Shown here: piece by piece, positions 30,339 to 41,255 of the stretch | How the letters are laid out: each line of letters begins with the position of its first letter | Position numbering within the stretch: the first letter of the stretch is position 1 | Assembly: GCA_032718475.1 (NCBI GenBank) | Contig: JAUCBJ010002668.1 | Location: forward strand, 1-41,446 | Reading direction: 5' to 3' | Length of the DNA: 41,446 nucleotides | Source of the DNA: Nemertoderma westbladi | Taxonomy: Eukaryota > Xenacoelomorpha > Nemertodermatida > Nemertodermatidae | Notes under the pieces: generated by a model | Told to the model about the DNA's origin: nothing | Seen by the model: only the letters and a program-made list of their open reading frames with translations | The model's database searches: none | Position numbers and translations under genes: made by a program

Positions 30339-32002
30339 GTTCGTTAGTAAATTAATTAATATATTTAAATGCACATGCAGCAATAATTATATGAACAGGT
30401 AAGAGTGCAGAAACTCAAAATGCACCCCGCTCCAGGGATAAATCGAAGCAATTAGGACCTGATAGCGAGAGCAAATGAAAATGTCACATGTTCTATTGAC
30501 TCTCGCTTATTTTTTGGTGGGACTAAATCAGACAATCAATTAATATAAAATGGTTAAATTCACTAATTCACACGAGGACTGCCTAATCTTGTGGCTCTCC
30601 CCATCCCATAATAGAATATTTGTCGCACATAAATCTGCTATTCGACGATGGTTTACGCTCCTACTGTAGTTGTTATCCATAAACGACTGTTCAGATCGAT
30701 ATTGAAGGGAAGGCTAGCATTTCCATTCCTTCTGCCATAAGGAATATTACCGCCCATGGCATTATTGTACTGCTAATGCTAGCATATTATTGCGCCATCT
30801 CGTCCCAATATGCACAACTGTCAAGGGAAATCACCTAGGCCATTGCCATTACATTAGCTAATAATAATGTCACTTTACTGTACACATTCAACCACACAAC
30901 CCTCTTCTATATGACGTGTATCTCCTGTCATCATCAATCCACTTACATTATTTCCAGTTTCGTTTTTTCTGCTTTATATAAATTGAAGTAAGTGGAAGTG
31001 TCAGTAGGAATAGCAGTAATTACAGCATCATTATAAACCATATCTATGATACACACTTTTCCGCGCAGTTTCCACCATGGGCGGCGGCGCATTTGCCATG
31101 CGCGTGCATTGCATTTATAATTGCACGAATAAAATTGAATATTTTTTCACAATTGCACGTCTACTATTTTATTAAAAGGTTACTAATTGATCTATTTTTG
31201 ATAATGATATGATTTCAATGCTAAATCCATTTAAAAGTAATTACGAATGGGAATGTATGTTAAGTGAATAGCTAGCTAGCTACTCAATAGATCCAGTAAT
31301 CGATGGATTACCAGAGAGGATAGATGCATCGATTAGAAAACATTCTAGCACATATTAATCCGGGGATTGCAGCATCAGGAATCGAAGGCTTTTACCAATT
31401 AACCACGCCCAGTTGTCAATGCGGCCTGTTGGTTGCTGACATGAGAAGAATACACTTAATGAGTCAGTAGTGTGTTTATATCATACAGGTAAATGGCAAG
31501 TGGTGTACCATGTGCCTACCGGTATAATAGAGGGCACCTTGCACCTGGATCCTGGAACATAGTCAACAAGAATAAAGCATCATTAGCGGTGGTGATAGTG
31601 ATTGGTAGCCTACGTGTAATACATTTACCTTGACTCTCAATCTACCCCAATGATCCTGTATTCACCAGCAAGTTACTTACGAATACGACATGGTACATGT
31701 CGTATTAGTTTTACTCAATAGTTTTAATTTATGGTATACTTCAGCCTCTAACTTTTCAACAATTTTACCAACTTAAATTTAATTTTGCCATACTTCCCAA
31801 ATTTCCAAGAATTTGAAAAGATAAATTGCTAGCTTTCTTAAAAGTTGGCGTTTATGCCAATCAAAGTGAATTTGTATAAATATTGTAGCATAATGATGAT
31901 AAAGATAGCAATTTATTGATCATTAGCTATCAGGTGATAAGTAAGTATCGTACCGGTACCTAATATATTACAATACATTTATCAATATTATCTATATTTC
32001 AG

Positions 32003-32074
32003 GATGTTCAAAACAAAAACACACAGAGACTGACTTTAGAAAATAATGCTCAGGATTCCGGCTGTCAGTGCTAG
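32003..32074 (+). CDS. RAB3: Rab3 exon 5 with prenylation motif
   Basis: 72 nt after a TATATTTCAG acceptor. It encodes DVQNKNTQRLTLENNAQDSG and ends CQC-stop, the CxC motif that Rab geranylgeranyl transferase doubly prenylates for vesicle membrane anchoring. The hypervariable tail has no clear similarity to other Rab3 tails, as expected. The stop codon overlaps a CTAGGTGGCGCTAGC word. Confidence 0.9.
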   Translation, partial: DVQNKNTQRLTLENNAQDSGCQC

Positions 32075-32342
32075 GTGGCGCTAGCGAAACCAAAGAAAGT
32101 GCAATGTAAAGGTTGTCTTGGAGAATGTTAATTCTAGAATGCACCGAGCCAGTTGGAGAAACTGTGGGATGTATAGTTAGGTACTTAATTTATAACTGAT
32201 GAATTTTAGTGCTTCAGTAGTGTTATATCAGTATGTATTGTATATCCGTATGTAAGTAAAACGTATGTTATTTACGAAAAATTAAATAGTTGTCGAGTTT
32301 AAAAATTATAGTAACAATAATGTGCATGTTTTATGGTAGTTG

Positions 32343-32348
32343 AATAAA
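32343..32348 (+). terminator. Candidate Rab3 polyadenylation signal
   Basis: AATAAA 269 bp after the stop codon, the first on the plus strand that I see, giving a short 3' UTR. Confidence 0.4.
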
Positions 32349-32365
32349 TAATTATCCATAGCTAT

Positions 32366-35300
32366 TACAATTAAGTCTTTACTTCTTTTACCGTAAGTAT
32401 AAGATACATCTGTAAAATACAGAAATATTATTCATATGCAAAAAAATAATTTCAAAAATAATAGTTCATAGATTATTGACCAGGCCTTGGTGGGATGAAA
32501 TGCAGTATAATTTTAAGTAGAAAATTTCTTTTTTGAAAGCATGAAAATATAAAAAATAATAGTAAGTATTACTACGGCTGGTTGAAGGTATATAGAGAAC
32601 ATTGACAATCAGACATTAATAGCTATGGTTTTTGTCGCTATTTTTGGTTGTACGTACATACTTGATAATTTATCGTACAGTAGTGCAGTTGTGTTAATTT
32701 TATTTAGAATTTCAACAATTTTTGTTGAAGTGATCAAGGCAAAGAAAAATATTATGTCGTGAAAATGCCGAAAAGTTTCATTATATTTCAACTATATATT
32801 TAAAAATAGTTTTTTGTGTTCTGTTGATATTATTTTGCTGCAACTGGCCTTTAAGAAGGCTCTTAATAATTATATCAATAATTAATCATAAATACATTAA
32901 ATATTAATATAATTAATTAATTCATTAATTTATTAAGTTAATTTAGAAGGTGCAACACCTGTAGTGCTTTGTGTAAATAGAATAGAAAATATATATAGAA
33001 TACATATATAACATATATACTCAGCGTCAGAAATATGGAAAACGATTTCATGCATTTTTTATCTTTTTGAATTGTCTTTCCCAGAAAAAATATAATTAAT
33101 TATCGAAATGCCTTTTAAATAAATTTTTTTCTAAAGTACAGCTACAGAACTTTACAAATATTACAATCACAGTAATCACATCTAGTGTCAGAACAATGTT
33201 GTTGTAGTTTTTGGTATATTGTAATCCAATATGTGTTCAATAGATAATAAATTTACAGTAAATTTTGTTCAAAGGGGTAGTTGCGTTGTATTTGAATCCC
33301 CAATTGTATTTATTCATCCAAAAGATTTCGTAAATGGACTTCATGTACTGCCATATTATGTATTATTATACTAATTTTACTAAATTCCAAAAATAGATGA
33401 AATGAAAAAGTCAACTGGTATTTTCTATGCAACTAATAAGATGTGTATTTCTGATGGTTTAAATGGTTTCTCGGATCTAATACTAAAATTTTAATTGGAT
33501 TAATTATTATACTAGTTTATTATACTTATTCTTATGCAGGCCGATAATGAAAAATAAAATATAAAAAACTTTTATTTAATTATAAGAAAAAGGCTAAATT
33601 TTCTCGAGTTTTTAAAAACAAGAGAAAACCGAGAGTCGAAAAGCGAATTTTTCGAAATGTAATAATAATATGTAATTAAATCTCAATTGTTGTAATCTCA
33701 ATTAATATAGCTCTCGCCATACTAAGAGAGTTTTCTAAAGGTTAATAGTTTTGGGGATTCGCAACGAACCAATTGGATAATAATATATTTATTGTTTTGT
33801 TAATTGTAAATCGAATGTTAGTCGTACTGAATTATATGTTTCCCGAATGAATTGTTGGTGATGTGACTAATGGAAAAACTCTTCATTCGATTCGAATGTG
33901 TACGTGTGCCCTTAGTGGACATCATGAAAAAATCCAACACGATCTTCGTGTTATTAAAAAAATATAGATAACGTAAATCGCTTTAGAATTATTTTATTTC
34001 TTATGTCCCCTTCGGGGCTCCGTAATTATGCCTATATTATTATTATATACATAATTTGTGTACGAAATTAATATATTATACTGCTAAAGGTAAAATAATA
34101 TAAACTTTCTAATTGTATTGATTCATATGAATTATAAATCGCGAAAATGTAAAATCCCCTGCATAGAGACTCAGGCATAAAAGGGACGTCACAGCTACGG
34201 ATACCCGAGAGGCCGCCACTAATTAGATCAATAATAATAGCCATTCGAATGGCTTGTATGCCTCCTACATTGGGTGTATACAATAGTTCCTGTCCCACTG
34301 TAAATGATAACCTATCCATAAGATGGACTAACTTATATTGACGGAGTGTCGGATATACAATAGAAATCAAATTTACCGATATCGAAACGGGTCCAAGTCT
34401 CGAGAAAATAAATTAAATAAATAATAATGTCGATTTTACATCACGTCACTGTCACTGTCCTTTAAAGCGGCAAAAAGAGCAACTTTTATGCGAAATTTAA
34501 AAGGTGGTCAAATAGACAAGTCTTATATCATTCGATAGCTTTTCTTGTGCTGAAAATGAATCTGTTAATAAAACTGCTACAGGTTTTGTAAAGTTATTAA
34601 GCTAAAACTAAAATTTTCACCCAAAGTCAACAAATTTCATGTAGAACGTGATATTAAATGTTAAAACTTAAAATTAAATTTTAAATTTGGATATACCGGT
34701 ACTATCGTCAAAGTCAACTTATGTCAAAGTTGTATTTTACAGTTGGTTACTAAGGTAATTCTCTGTCTACAATATAGTTGGAAAGCGTGAGTAAAGTAAT
34801 AAGATAAATTAATATTATCATAAGATCATATTTTTATGTGCACAATAATAATTCTGACCCGTACAATTCCACCACGGAAGATTCCGCATTGGATAATTCC
34901 GTACATGAAATAATTATCTCTGACAATTCTATAAAAATAAATTACTTATTACATGGGAATAAAAATATCCAACGAATTTTCCCGAAGTTTATTCTAAAAT
35001 TGGTACTTTCTTGCTAATTAATTCTTTAATAAAAGATTGAACGAAGTAGAGTATTTTAGTAATTACAACGATTCCAATTTTTGTACTCTCTAACTGCTGT
35101 CTTTCTCAATGTTAAATAATTTAATGTTCTGGAATATTTATTAATTTAAGTAAAGAGCAGCTAAACTACAACTACAAACCAATATTGGGTATTAATTGAG
35201 TTATATTTTGAAATACGCCTCACAGACACCAATGTGACAGTTTTGAGTGTATGCATGAATGTACTGATAAATAAGGATATCCTCTGGTTTTCTTCTGGTT

Positions 35301-35889
35301 TTTGGATATTTTCGGACGAAAAAGTATCAATTTAAGAAAAAAAAATCAATTTAAGAAGAAAAAAAAACGCTATGAATCCATCCACCGTGTTCAGTTTTAT
35401 TCCAGTTATCATTACATTGAAAAAATAGAAACTAACCTTTCAGGTGATATTTTGAATACAAAAAGCGCGCCGTGTGTATTTCATTGTCTAAGTTTATATG
35501 TACTATAGTTTTCTTAGAAATACATCCAAAAGCATTATTTGGCCAGGAACAAGTCCAGCAGCGAGATCAGTTCTGGTTTTGTATTGATGTGATCCTCGAA
35601 AAAAATGCCACCCAAGACGAGAAACATTGTTGCAAATTTCATTTTTCTTTTTTGAATCGGGATTACCAGTTACAACTCTCGCGATCCCAAGTTATGGGAG
35701 CGGGATTGCAAGTTTGAATTCAATTTATAAATTCACGAAACGTGTTTTTGGCCTCTTTTTATCACTTCATATCACAGTGCCAAAACATTAGTAAGATAAA
35801 ATTACGCCACTAATTGAATGCCACCCCAAATTAGATGATTTAACACCAAAATAAATTATTTTGCACCAAATATAATTGTTTGTAGCACC
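32366..35889. other. AT-rich intergenic region without a recognised gene
   Basis: Short frames at 32609-32791 (-), 34068-34370 (-) and 35302-35717 (+) were examined and show no family, no splice context and poor composition. An X-box-like GGTTACTAAGGTAA lies near 34744 and TACCGGTA at 34694. From about 35820 the sequence becomes CACCAAA-rich and grades into the next minisatellite. Confidence 0.4.
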
Positions 35890-36672
35890 AATTCACATCC
35901 CCCAATTTTGAATATCCCTCTCACCAAAAACAATTGTTCATCCCCCTAAAACAATTATTGTACCCCCAAAAACAATATTGATTCCCCAAAAACAATTATT
36001 GATTCCCCAAAAACAATTATTCATCCCCCAAAAACAATTATTCGTCCCCCAAAAACAATATTGATTCCCCAAAAACAATTATTCATCCCCCAAAAACAAT
36101 TATTCATCCCCCAAAAACAATTATTCATCCCCAAAAACAATATTGATTCCCCAAAAACAATTATTCATCCCCCAAAAACAATTATTCATCCCCCAAAAAC
36201 AATCATTCATCCCCCAAAAACAATTATTCATCCCCCAAAAACAATTATTCATCCCCCAAAAACAATTATTCATCCCCCAAAAACAATTATTGATTCCCCA
36301 AAAACAATTATTCATCCCCCAAAAACAATTATTCATCCCCCAAAAATAATTATTCATTCATCCCCCAAAAACAATTATTCATCCCCCAAAAACAATTATT
36401 CATCCCCCAAAACCAATTATTCATACCCCAAAAACAATTATTCATCCCCCAAAAACAATTATTCATCCCCCAAAAACAATTATTCATCCCCCAAAAACAA
36501 TTATTCATCCCCCAAAAATAATTATTCATTCATCCCCCAAAAACAATTATTCATCCCCAAAAACAATTATTCATCCCCCAAAACCAATTATTCATACCCC
36601 AAAAACAATTATTCATCCCCCAAAAACAATTATTCATCCCCCAAAAACAATTATTCATCCCCCAAAACCAAT
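35890..36672. repeat. 21-bp CAATTATTCATCCCCCAAAAA minisatellite
   Basis: About 36 units of 21 bp, with CAATATTGATTCCCC variants at the left and a 25-bp variant (ATTATTCATTCATCC) at about 36350 and 36528. A segment of about 180 bp is duplicated around these variants (36346-36430 against 36522-36605). Because 21 is a multiple of three, both strands stay open, but the products are pure repeats. The minus strand reads TTTTTGGGGGATGAATAATTG, the same TTTTGGGGGA core as the Rab3 intron minisatellite. Confidence 0.93.
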
Positions 36673-36963
36673 ATCAAAAACATGTCTACCTTGGGTATCT
36701 CTGCAGCTGCGTACTAAAAACGTATACGTTTATAGTTGCGCCCAAGATCTACACTGGATCTACTATAAACAGCAGAAATACAAATAAAAACCTCTCGAAT
36801 ATAAAATTTACAATGCAACTAAATTAAACCCAACCAAGCAAGCCGATTGTACCTGTATCAGCATCAGCAAATACAAACGCTACATTTTGGAGGATGATTT
36901 TTTTTATATTAGGCGCAAAGGTTTTCTACTTTTTGACGCTCTACAAAAAAATTTCAGAAATTA

Positions 36964-37540
36964 TACGTAAGGGAAGGCATGGGCAACCTTGAATGGACTT
37001 TCCAGGATTTGGAAGACACATATAATTAATCGGAAACTTAAGGTCCGATTATTTAGAGCAGCAGTAGTTCCAGTACTCCTCTATGGGAGTCCATGCTGGG
37101 CTCTAACTGCTGAGGACACCAAATCTCTGGATGGCACATTCACAAGAATGCTACGCCGGGTTCACTGTGTCAAGTTCAAGTACAATGCACACATCTCCAA
37201 CCAGACACTATATAACATTGGAGGTGTCTCATTGGTTCCCCCAAGCTTGACACTAGAACAAAGCCGCCTCCGCTTTGCAGAACATTGCTTTCGCCGTGAG
37301 GACCAGCCAGTGCATAATCTTGTGCTTTGGCAGCCCCATGGAGAAAATAAGCATGGTGGACAGTCCATGACCTTCTTGAGACGCATCTTAAAAGACACTG
37401 GCCCTGAAGATGCGGATGATCTAGCAAATGTCACGGGTGATAGGGAGTTGTGGTGGCGCAATTTTGTCGACAAGCCGGCACAGCATTCTTAAAAATGCAG
37501 CTGCAATGCAACATGCCGATCCTAGTAGTAGTAGTAGCTT
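36964..37540 (+). mobile_element. LINE 3' fragment, same family as 4895-7247
   Basis: Homology begins abruptly at TACGTAAGGGAAGGCATGGG and runs through the LINE C-terminal region (LSRIWKTHIINRKLKVRLFR, then PVLLYGSPCWALTAED and PAQHS-stop at 37492) to the same 3' end, CCGATCCTAGTAGTAG. Only the last ~170 codons after the RT catalytic core remain, so it is dead on arrival. Its protein differs from the other copy by few residues and a two-residue insertion (VKFKYN for VKYN), implying two fairly recent insertions. I found no clear target duplication. Confidence 0.85.
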
Positions 37541-37987
37541 AACTTTGAACTTAACTTACAAGTGAACGCAAGAGAATTTAGGTCCCCTACGTACAGCTAC
37601 AAACGAACATATTGTAGCAGTAAGCCTATTATATAAAATTGTATTAATTCAGTAACAATAATATATAATTAATTGATGTTGAACACTGACCACGCTTTAC
37701 AGTAGCAGTAGGTAGTAATAAATATCGTTACGACTCTATTAGAACCTACTACATAATACACCAGGTATCGGCCTCCAACATCAATAAAATGTTGCACTAC
37801 AGTATTATTGCATTGTTTAAAATAATGGCATTTTGATTAGATTTGCAACAAACTTATTAAGAAATAGCCAACAACCTATTAATTCATTTTAGTCAATATG
37901 AAAGTGGGCGGCTTGGCGGGAAGTTTAAATTAAATCACTTATCTGACTCAAGCTATTTAATTCAGCATACAATTTCTTGGCGTACAA

Positions 37988-38040
37988 ACCAAGGACTACT
38001 GAAGCACTACCGGTACTTCAGTACAGCAGTAGTCCTTGGT
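37988..38040. repeat. 53-bp hairpin upstream of ELP5
   Basis: ACCAAGGACTACTG at the left end is exactly inverted as CAGTAGTCCTTGGT at the right, and inner CTGAAG/CTTCAG and TACCGGTA extend the fold. It lies about 200 bp before the ELP5 start. 37541-37987 shows nothing else. Confidence 0.7.
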
Positions 38041-38236
38041 ACAAACATACGCCGGTAACCTACCGGTGTCATATGTTAGAATCCCACCCCACACCTCTCA
38101 ATCATATGACCTACGGACATGACAACCCACTTAATTCTGTCAAATACTAATTTCCCTAGTTAGGCCTACAGGCCTACTGATATTTACATACCGGTAATTA
38201 ATTATTTTTTGAGTGTCATCTCTCAAACTATTTATA

Positions 38237-39148
38237 ATGGCCAAATATATCAACTCTCATGTACCAATCTGGCAAAATATACTAAACGGCAAAGTGGATT
38301 CTAGCAAACAAATTCTCGTAATACAAACACAAGCGGGTTTGCCAGGGATCGATATCGTTAACTCAATAACCCGGGGTATTTTATCCACTAATATTCTCGA
38401 CAACGTTCACATTATTTCATCCGGATTAAATTGCGAGAAAATATCCGCGAATATTTCGGAATCGAACAGTAAAAATACAAAGAAATTACGAGCCAATTTT
38501 CACGTTGGCAGCCGTTATTACGATAGTAACAATGCTGATAGTTCGTATTCGGTTAGAGACCCGTTAGGAGCAGCGGAAGGTTTACTAAACACCGGGTCGG
38601 TAGATTCAAGAAGTCTCATTATAATAGATTCAGTAATTACAACACATCTACATAAATTGACAACCACTTTATTGAGATTGAAACATATTGGTAGCTGCGT
38701 AGTTTGCTTTCATCAACCTTTTATTCAGAAGGAGGAATACACGAAAAGAACGCTCAAATATATATTCGATACCGTAGTCAAACTGAAACCCAACAATGGG
38801 GAGTCTAACGCATTTGGACGGCCCTATGACTCGCACACAATCAGCTGTCGCAGGAGAAATCCACGCGGACGCGTCGAGTCACACAAACTGCGCTGTAAGA
38901 TTACACCGCAAGGAGTTATTGTATCAGGTAGTCCGAGCACACAGACACCGTCTACATACAGCACTGTTAGTGGTACCGGTACCGTGGACTTACAGAAAGA
39001 GGAAGTTACACAGAACCAACTTCCGTACTCCTTCACTACAGAGCAGAAACAACAGCAGTTGTCTGGAGAGTCCGGTATGATATACTACACTCCCGATGTT
39101 AATGATGATTGGGATGAGGAAGACCCAGACGATGACTTAGACATATAA
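38237..39148 (+). CDS. ELP5: Elongator complex protein 5
   Basis: 303 aa in one exon. The start is the ATG at 38237 with A at -3 and G at +4; the frame is open upstream to a GTG only. The N-terminal two-thirds is a RecA-like fold lacking Walker motifs: NILNGKVDSSKQILVIQTQA, then RDPLGAAEGLLN and SLIIIDSVITTHLHKLTTTL. The family-diagnostic C-terminus has LPYSFTTEQKQQQL, then YYTPDVNDDWDEEDPDDDLD-I; human ELP5 also ends in EEDPDDDLD-like acid repeats. ELP5 with ELP4 and ELP6 forms the hexameric ring of Elongator that supports wobble-uridine tRNA modification. Length is close to the family norm (about 300 aa). Confidence 0.94.
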   Translation: MAKYINSHVPIWQNILNGKVDSSKQILVIQTQAGLPGIDIVNSITRGILSTNILDNVHIISSGLNCEKISANISESNSKNTKKLRANFHVGSRYYDSNNADSSYSVRDPLGAAEGLLNTGSVDSRSLIIIDSVITTHLHKLTTTLLRLKHIGSCVVCFHQPFIQKEEYTKRTLKYIFDTVVKLKPNNGESNAFGRPYDSHTISCRRRNPRGRVESHKLRCKITPQGVIVSGSPSTQTPSTYSTVSGTGTVDLQKEEVTQNQLPYSFTTEQKQQQLSGESGMIYYTPDVNDDWDEEDPDDDLDI

Positions 39149-39286
39149 TAATACGGCTGCCAACTTTAGTATAGACAAATCGTGAAGATAAGTATTTGTA
39201 CTGTGTGTGTATTTGCATTACAGTTGCCGCTCCCGTTGTAAACTTTGTACGTTTTGCATTATCATTTTTTATTATACAATGTGTTT

Positions 39287-39292
39287 ATTAAA
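39287..39292 (+). terminator. Candidate ELP5 polyadenylation signal
   Basis: ATTAAA, the common variant hexamer, about 140 bp after the stop codon. Confidence 0.3.
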
Positions 39293-39456
39293 TACTGTAG
39301 CAAACTAGATATTATTAGAACCCTTCATTATCTGTTGAATCCGAAAATGAAATCAGTTTTCAATTTCACCACAAATTTCGGATATATTTTGGAAATTCAA
39401 ACGCCTATATTTTAATATCAGTATAATTATATTGTTATATAAATTTTACTATAATT

Positions 39457-40671
39457 CTTAAGGATGGGGTTCACCTTTTTTTTGGTCAAAAAGGTGAAAA
39501 ATGTTTTTTGTGCGATTTTTGTGTAGAATTTGATGGCGATTCCGAATATGAAAGTTATTAGTTCTCAGCTTGATTAGTTTTTAAGATATGACGATTTTAC
39601 TACGGAAGGCATGATTGCATCAAAAATCAAAATTTATATTAATTTAATGAAGAAATAATGTCTTTTTGGTAATTTTTATGATCAAACTATTTTAGTAACT
39701 TCATTTTGTTCTAAAACAGATTTGGAGAGAAAATAATTTTGAATATATATTTTCATCGATAGACTGATTGACGGACAGACTGACAGACAGACACACAGAA
39801 AGACAGGCAGACAAGATTTTGACAAGAATGTCAATGAGATACCAGAAATGAAATCAGCGACCTCGCAAACCTCAGTAGCGAACATTTTAGCTTGCTATGT
39901 AAGTATTTAGTATAATTTGACGGACAGACGGACAGTCTGACAGACCGACATACAGACAAGATTTTGACAAAAATGAAAACAGATACCAGAAATGAAAACA
40001 GATACCAGAAATGGAATCAGCGACCTCGAAAACCTCAGTAGCGAAAATTTCAGCTCTGTGTTTCTTCATTAACATACATATATTACACATATGATTATTA
40101 CATATTGACAGAATAATAGAGAGAACATTTTGAGCGGGAAGGTTCAAACTTTAAACCCATTTTACTCGGAATTATTTTTTCGCGTTTTTGCTCCACTCAA
40201 AATGCTACTCCTCCGTCATTTTTTCATCAAATCGTTTGAAATTTTCACACAGTGATCTAGAGATGTTGAGCAATAAAACTTCTAGACAGAATTTTGAATT
40301 TTTGAATTTAAGTGGTGTTTTGGGCCGATAATTTAAAAAAATAATAAATATATTTTTAAATAAAAAATACACTTCCGGTCAAAATTTCAAAAATCTGTCT
40401 AGAAGTTCTGTAAAGCAGCCCCCACTGATGCTCCTTGCCAAATTTGAATTTAACTTGACTTAAATTCTAGGAGCCTTAGCATTTAGAATGAAATTCAGAA
40501 AAATTTGAATAAAATTGGCGGGAAATTCAAATCTGAATTTTTTTTTCGAAAATTGTTTTAAGAATTAACTAATACATATGTATGTATAATTTCAGTGTAT
40601 TTATGTAATATAAACTCTTTTAAACCTCCAAAAACTGGAGGTGTCTTCAAAAGGTGAACCCCACCCTTAAG
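39457..40671. mobile_element. TTAA-type TIR element with duplicated GACA/GCGACC module
   Basis: CTTAAGGATGGGGTTCACC plus TTTT (39457-39479) is mirrored by AAAAGGTGAACCCCACCC plus TTAAG (to 40671): 23-bp TIRs with one mismatch. Both ends contain TTAA. In addition TATAATT directly repeats outside (39450-39456; 40672-40678), so the target site could be either. The interior (non-coding) carries two tandem modules, at about 39765-39895 and 39915-40050. Each has CAGACAGAC-type repeats, AGATTTTGACAA, then AATCAGCGACCTCG(C/A)AAACCTC. The GCGGGAAGGTTCAAA motif near 40133 is the inverse of that in the 14690 and 18010 elements. Confidence 0.75.
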
Positions 40672-40767
40672 TATAATTATTTAGCAAATCGTCTCTACAA
40701 CAAAAAAAGCTATCCAATTAAACATAAACAATCAATAAAACAAAAGAATTATATCGATTTTACGTAT

Positions 40768-41037
40768 TCAAATATAGCTGTTTGAATCTTCCAAATATCT
40801 CTGGCAATTAGGAGAAATTGAAAACTGATCATCATATTCTGAATCTGAGTCTACGTCGAGCTTGGCGACTGTCACCGCTATGATGCTTAATGTTAGCTTG
40901 ACTGACACATGTGTAGAAGAGTGGGTATCTTTAAGGAAAACAATAAACTCAATAACATTGAGTATAATCGATAAATTGAGCAGGACATAGAAGCCATTGA
41001 CTCTGAGTCTGTAACACTTGTTATTATGAACACCTGG
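40768..41037 (-). CDS. Possible terminal exon of an unknown membrane protein
   Basis: On the minus strand a pyrimidine-rich stretch (CCCCCTATCTATATTTTCCC) and GCAAG or CCAG precede an open frame of about 88 codons ending in TGA at 40768-40770. It reads CYRLRVNGFYVLLNLSIILN, continues VIEFIVFLKDTH, then LTLSIIAVTVAKLDVDSDSE: two hydrophobic segments followed by an acidic, Ser-rich tail. It lacks an ATG, so it would be a last exon. I do not recognise the protein, and AT-rich DNA can give such frames by chance. Confidence 0.25.
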   Translation of the reverse strand, partial: PGVHNNKCYRLRVNGFYVLLNLSIILNVIEFIVFLKDTHSSTHVSVKLTLSIIAVTVAKLDVDSDSEYDDQFSISPNCQRYLEDSNSYI

Positions 41038-41138
41038 CTTGCCCGTGGGAAAATATAGATAGGGGGTATTGTGATTAAATTTATATTGTATTTTGGCATA
41101 ACAAACATTGTGTATTAAATATTTTTTGTTTGGGTGGA

Positions 41139-41255
41139 GGGGGGGGGGGGGGGGGGGTCGGTATTACAAATTTACTAATGTTACATAGGGGGGAGGGGGT
41201 CGAGCTTACGTGACACACTGACACTTTGTGACAGAGGGGGGGGGGGGGGGGGGGG
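41139..41255. repeat. Paired G tracts (19 and 20 G) with GGGGGTCG motif
   Basis: G runs at 41139-41157 and 41236-41255 flank ATAGGGGGGAGGGGGTCGAG and TTACGTGACACACTGACAC. This looks like a mobile-element terminus; the partner end is outside the window or absent. Confidence 0.4.

Noticed and set aside
34068-34370. 100-codon minus-strand frame
   Set aside because: No recognisable domain or splice sites; AT-rich chance frame is more likely.
35302-35717. Two overlapping plus-strand frames with FLEIHPKALFGQ and WFCIDVILEKNATQD
   Set aside because: Looks somewhat protein-like but short, with poly-Lys from an A tract and no family I can name; left uncalled.
36061-36717. Open frames on both strands across the 21-bp repeat (PKNNYSS / NNCFWGM)
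   Set aside because: 21 is a multiple of three, so frames stay open by arithmetic; the products are pure repeat.
38213-38236. Upstream extension of ELP5
   Set aside because: Starts at GTG; the ATG at 38237 has a good context.
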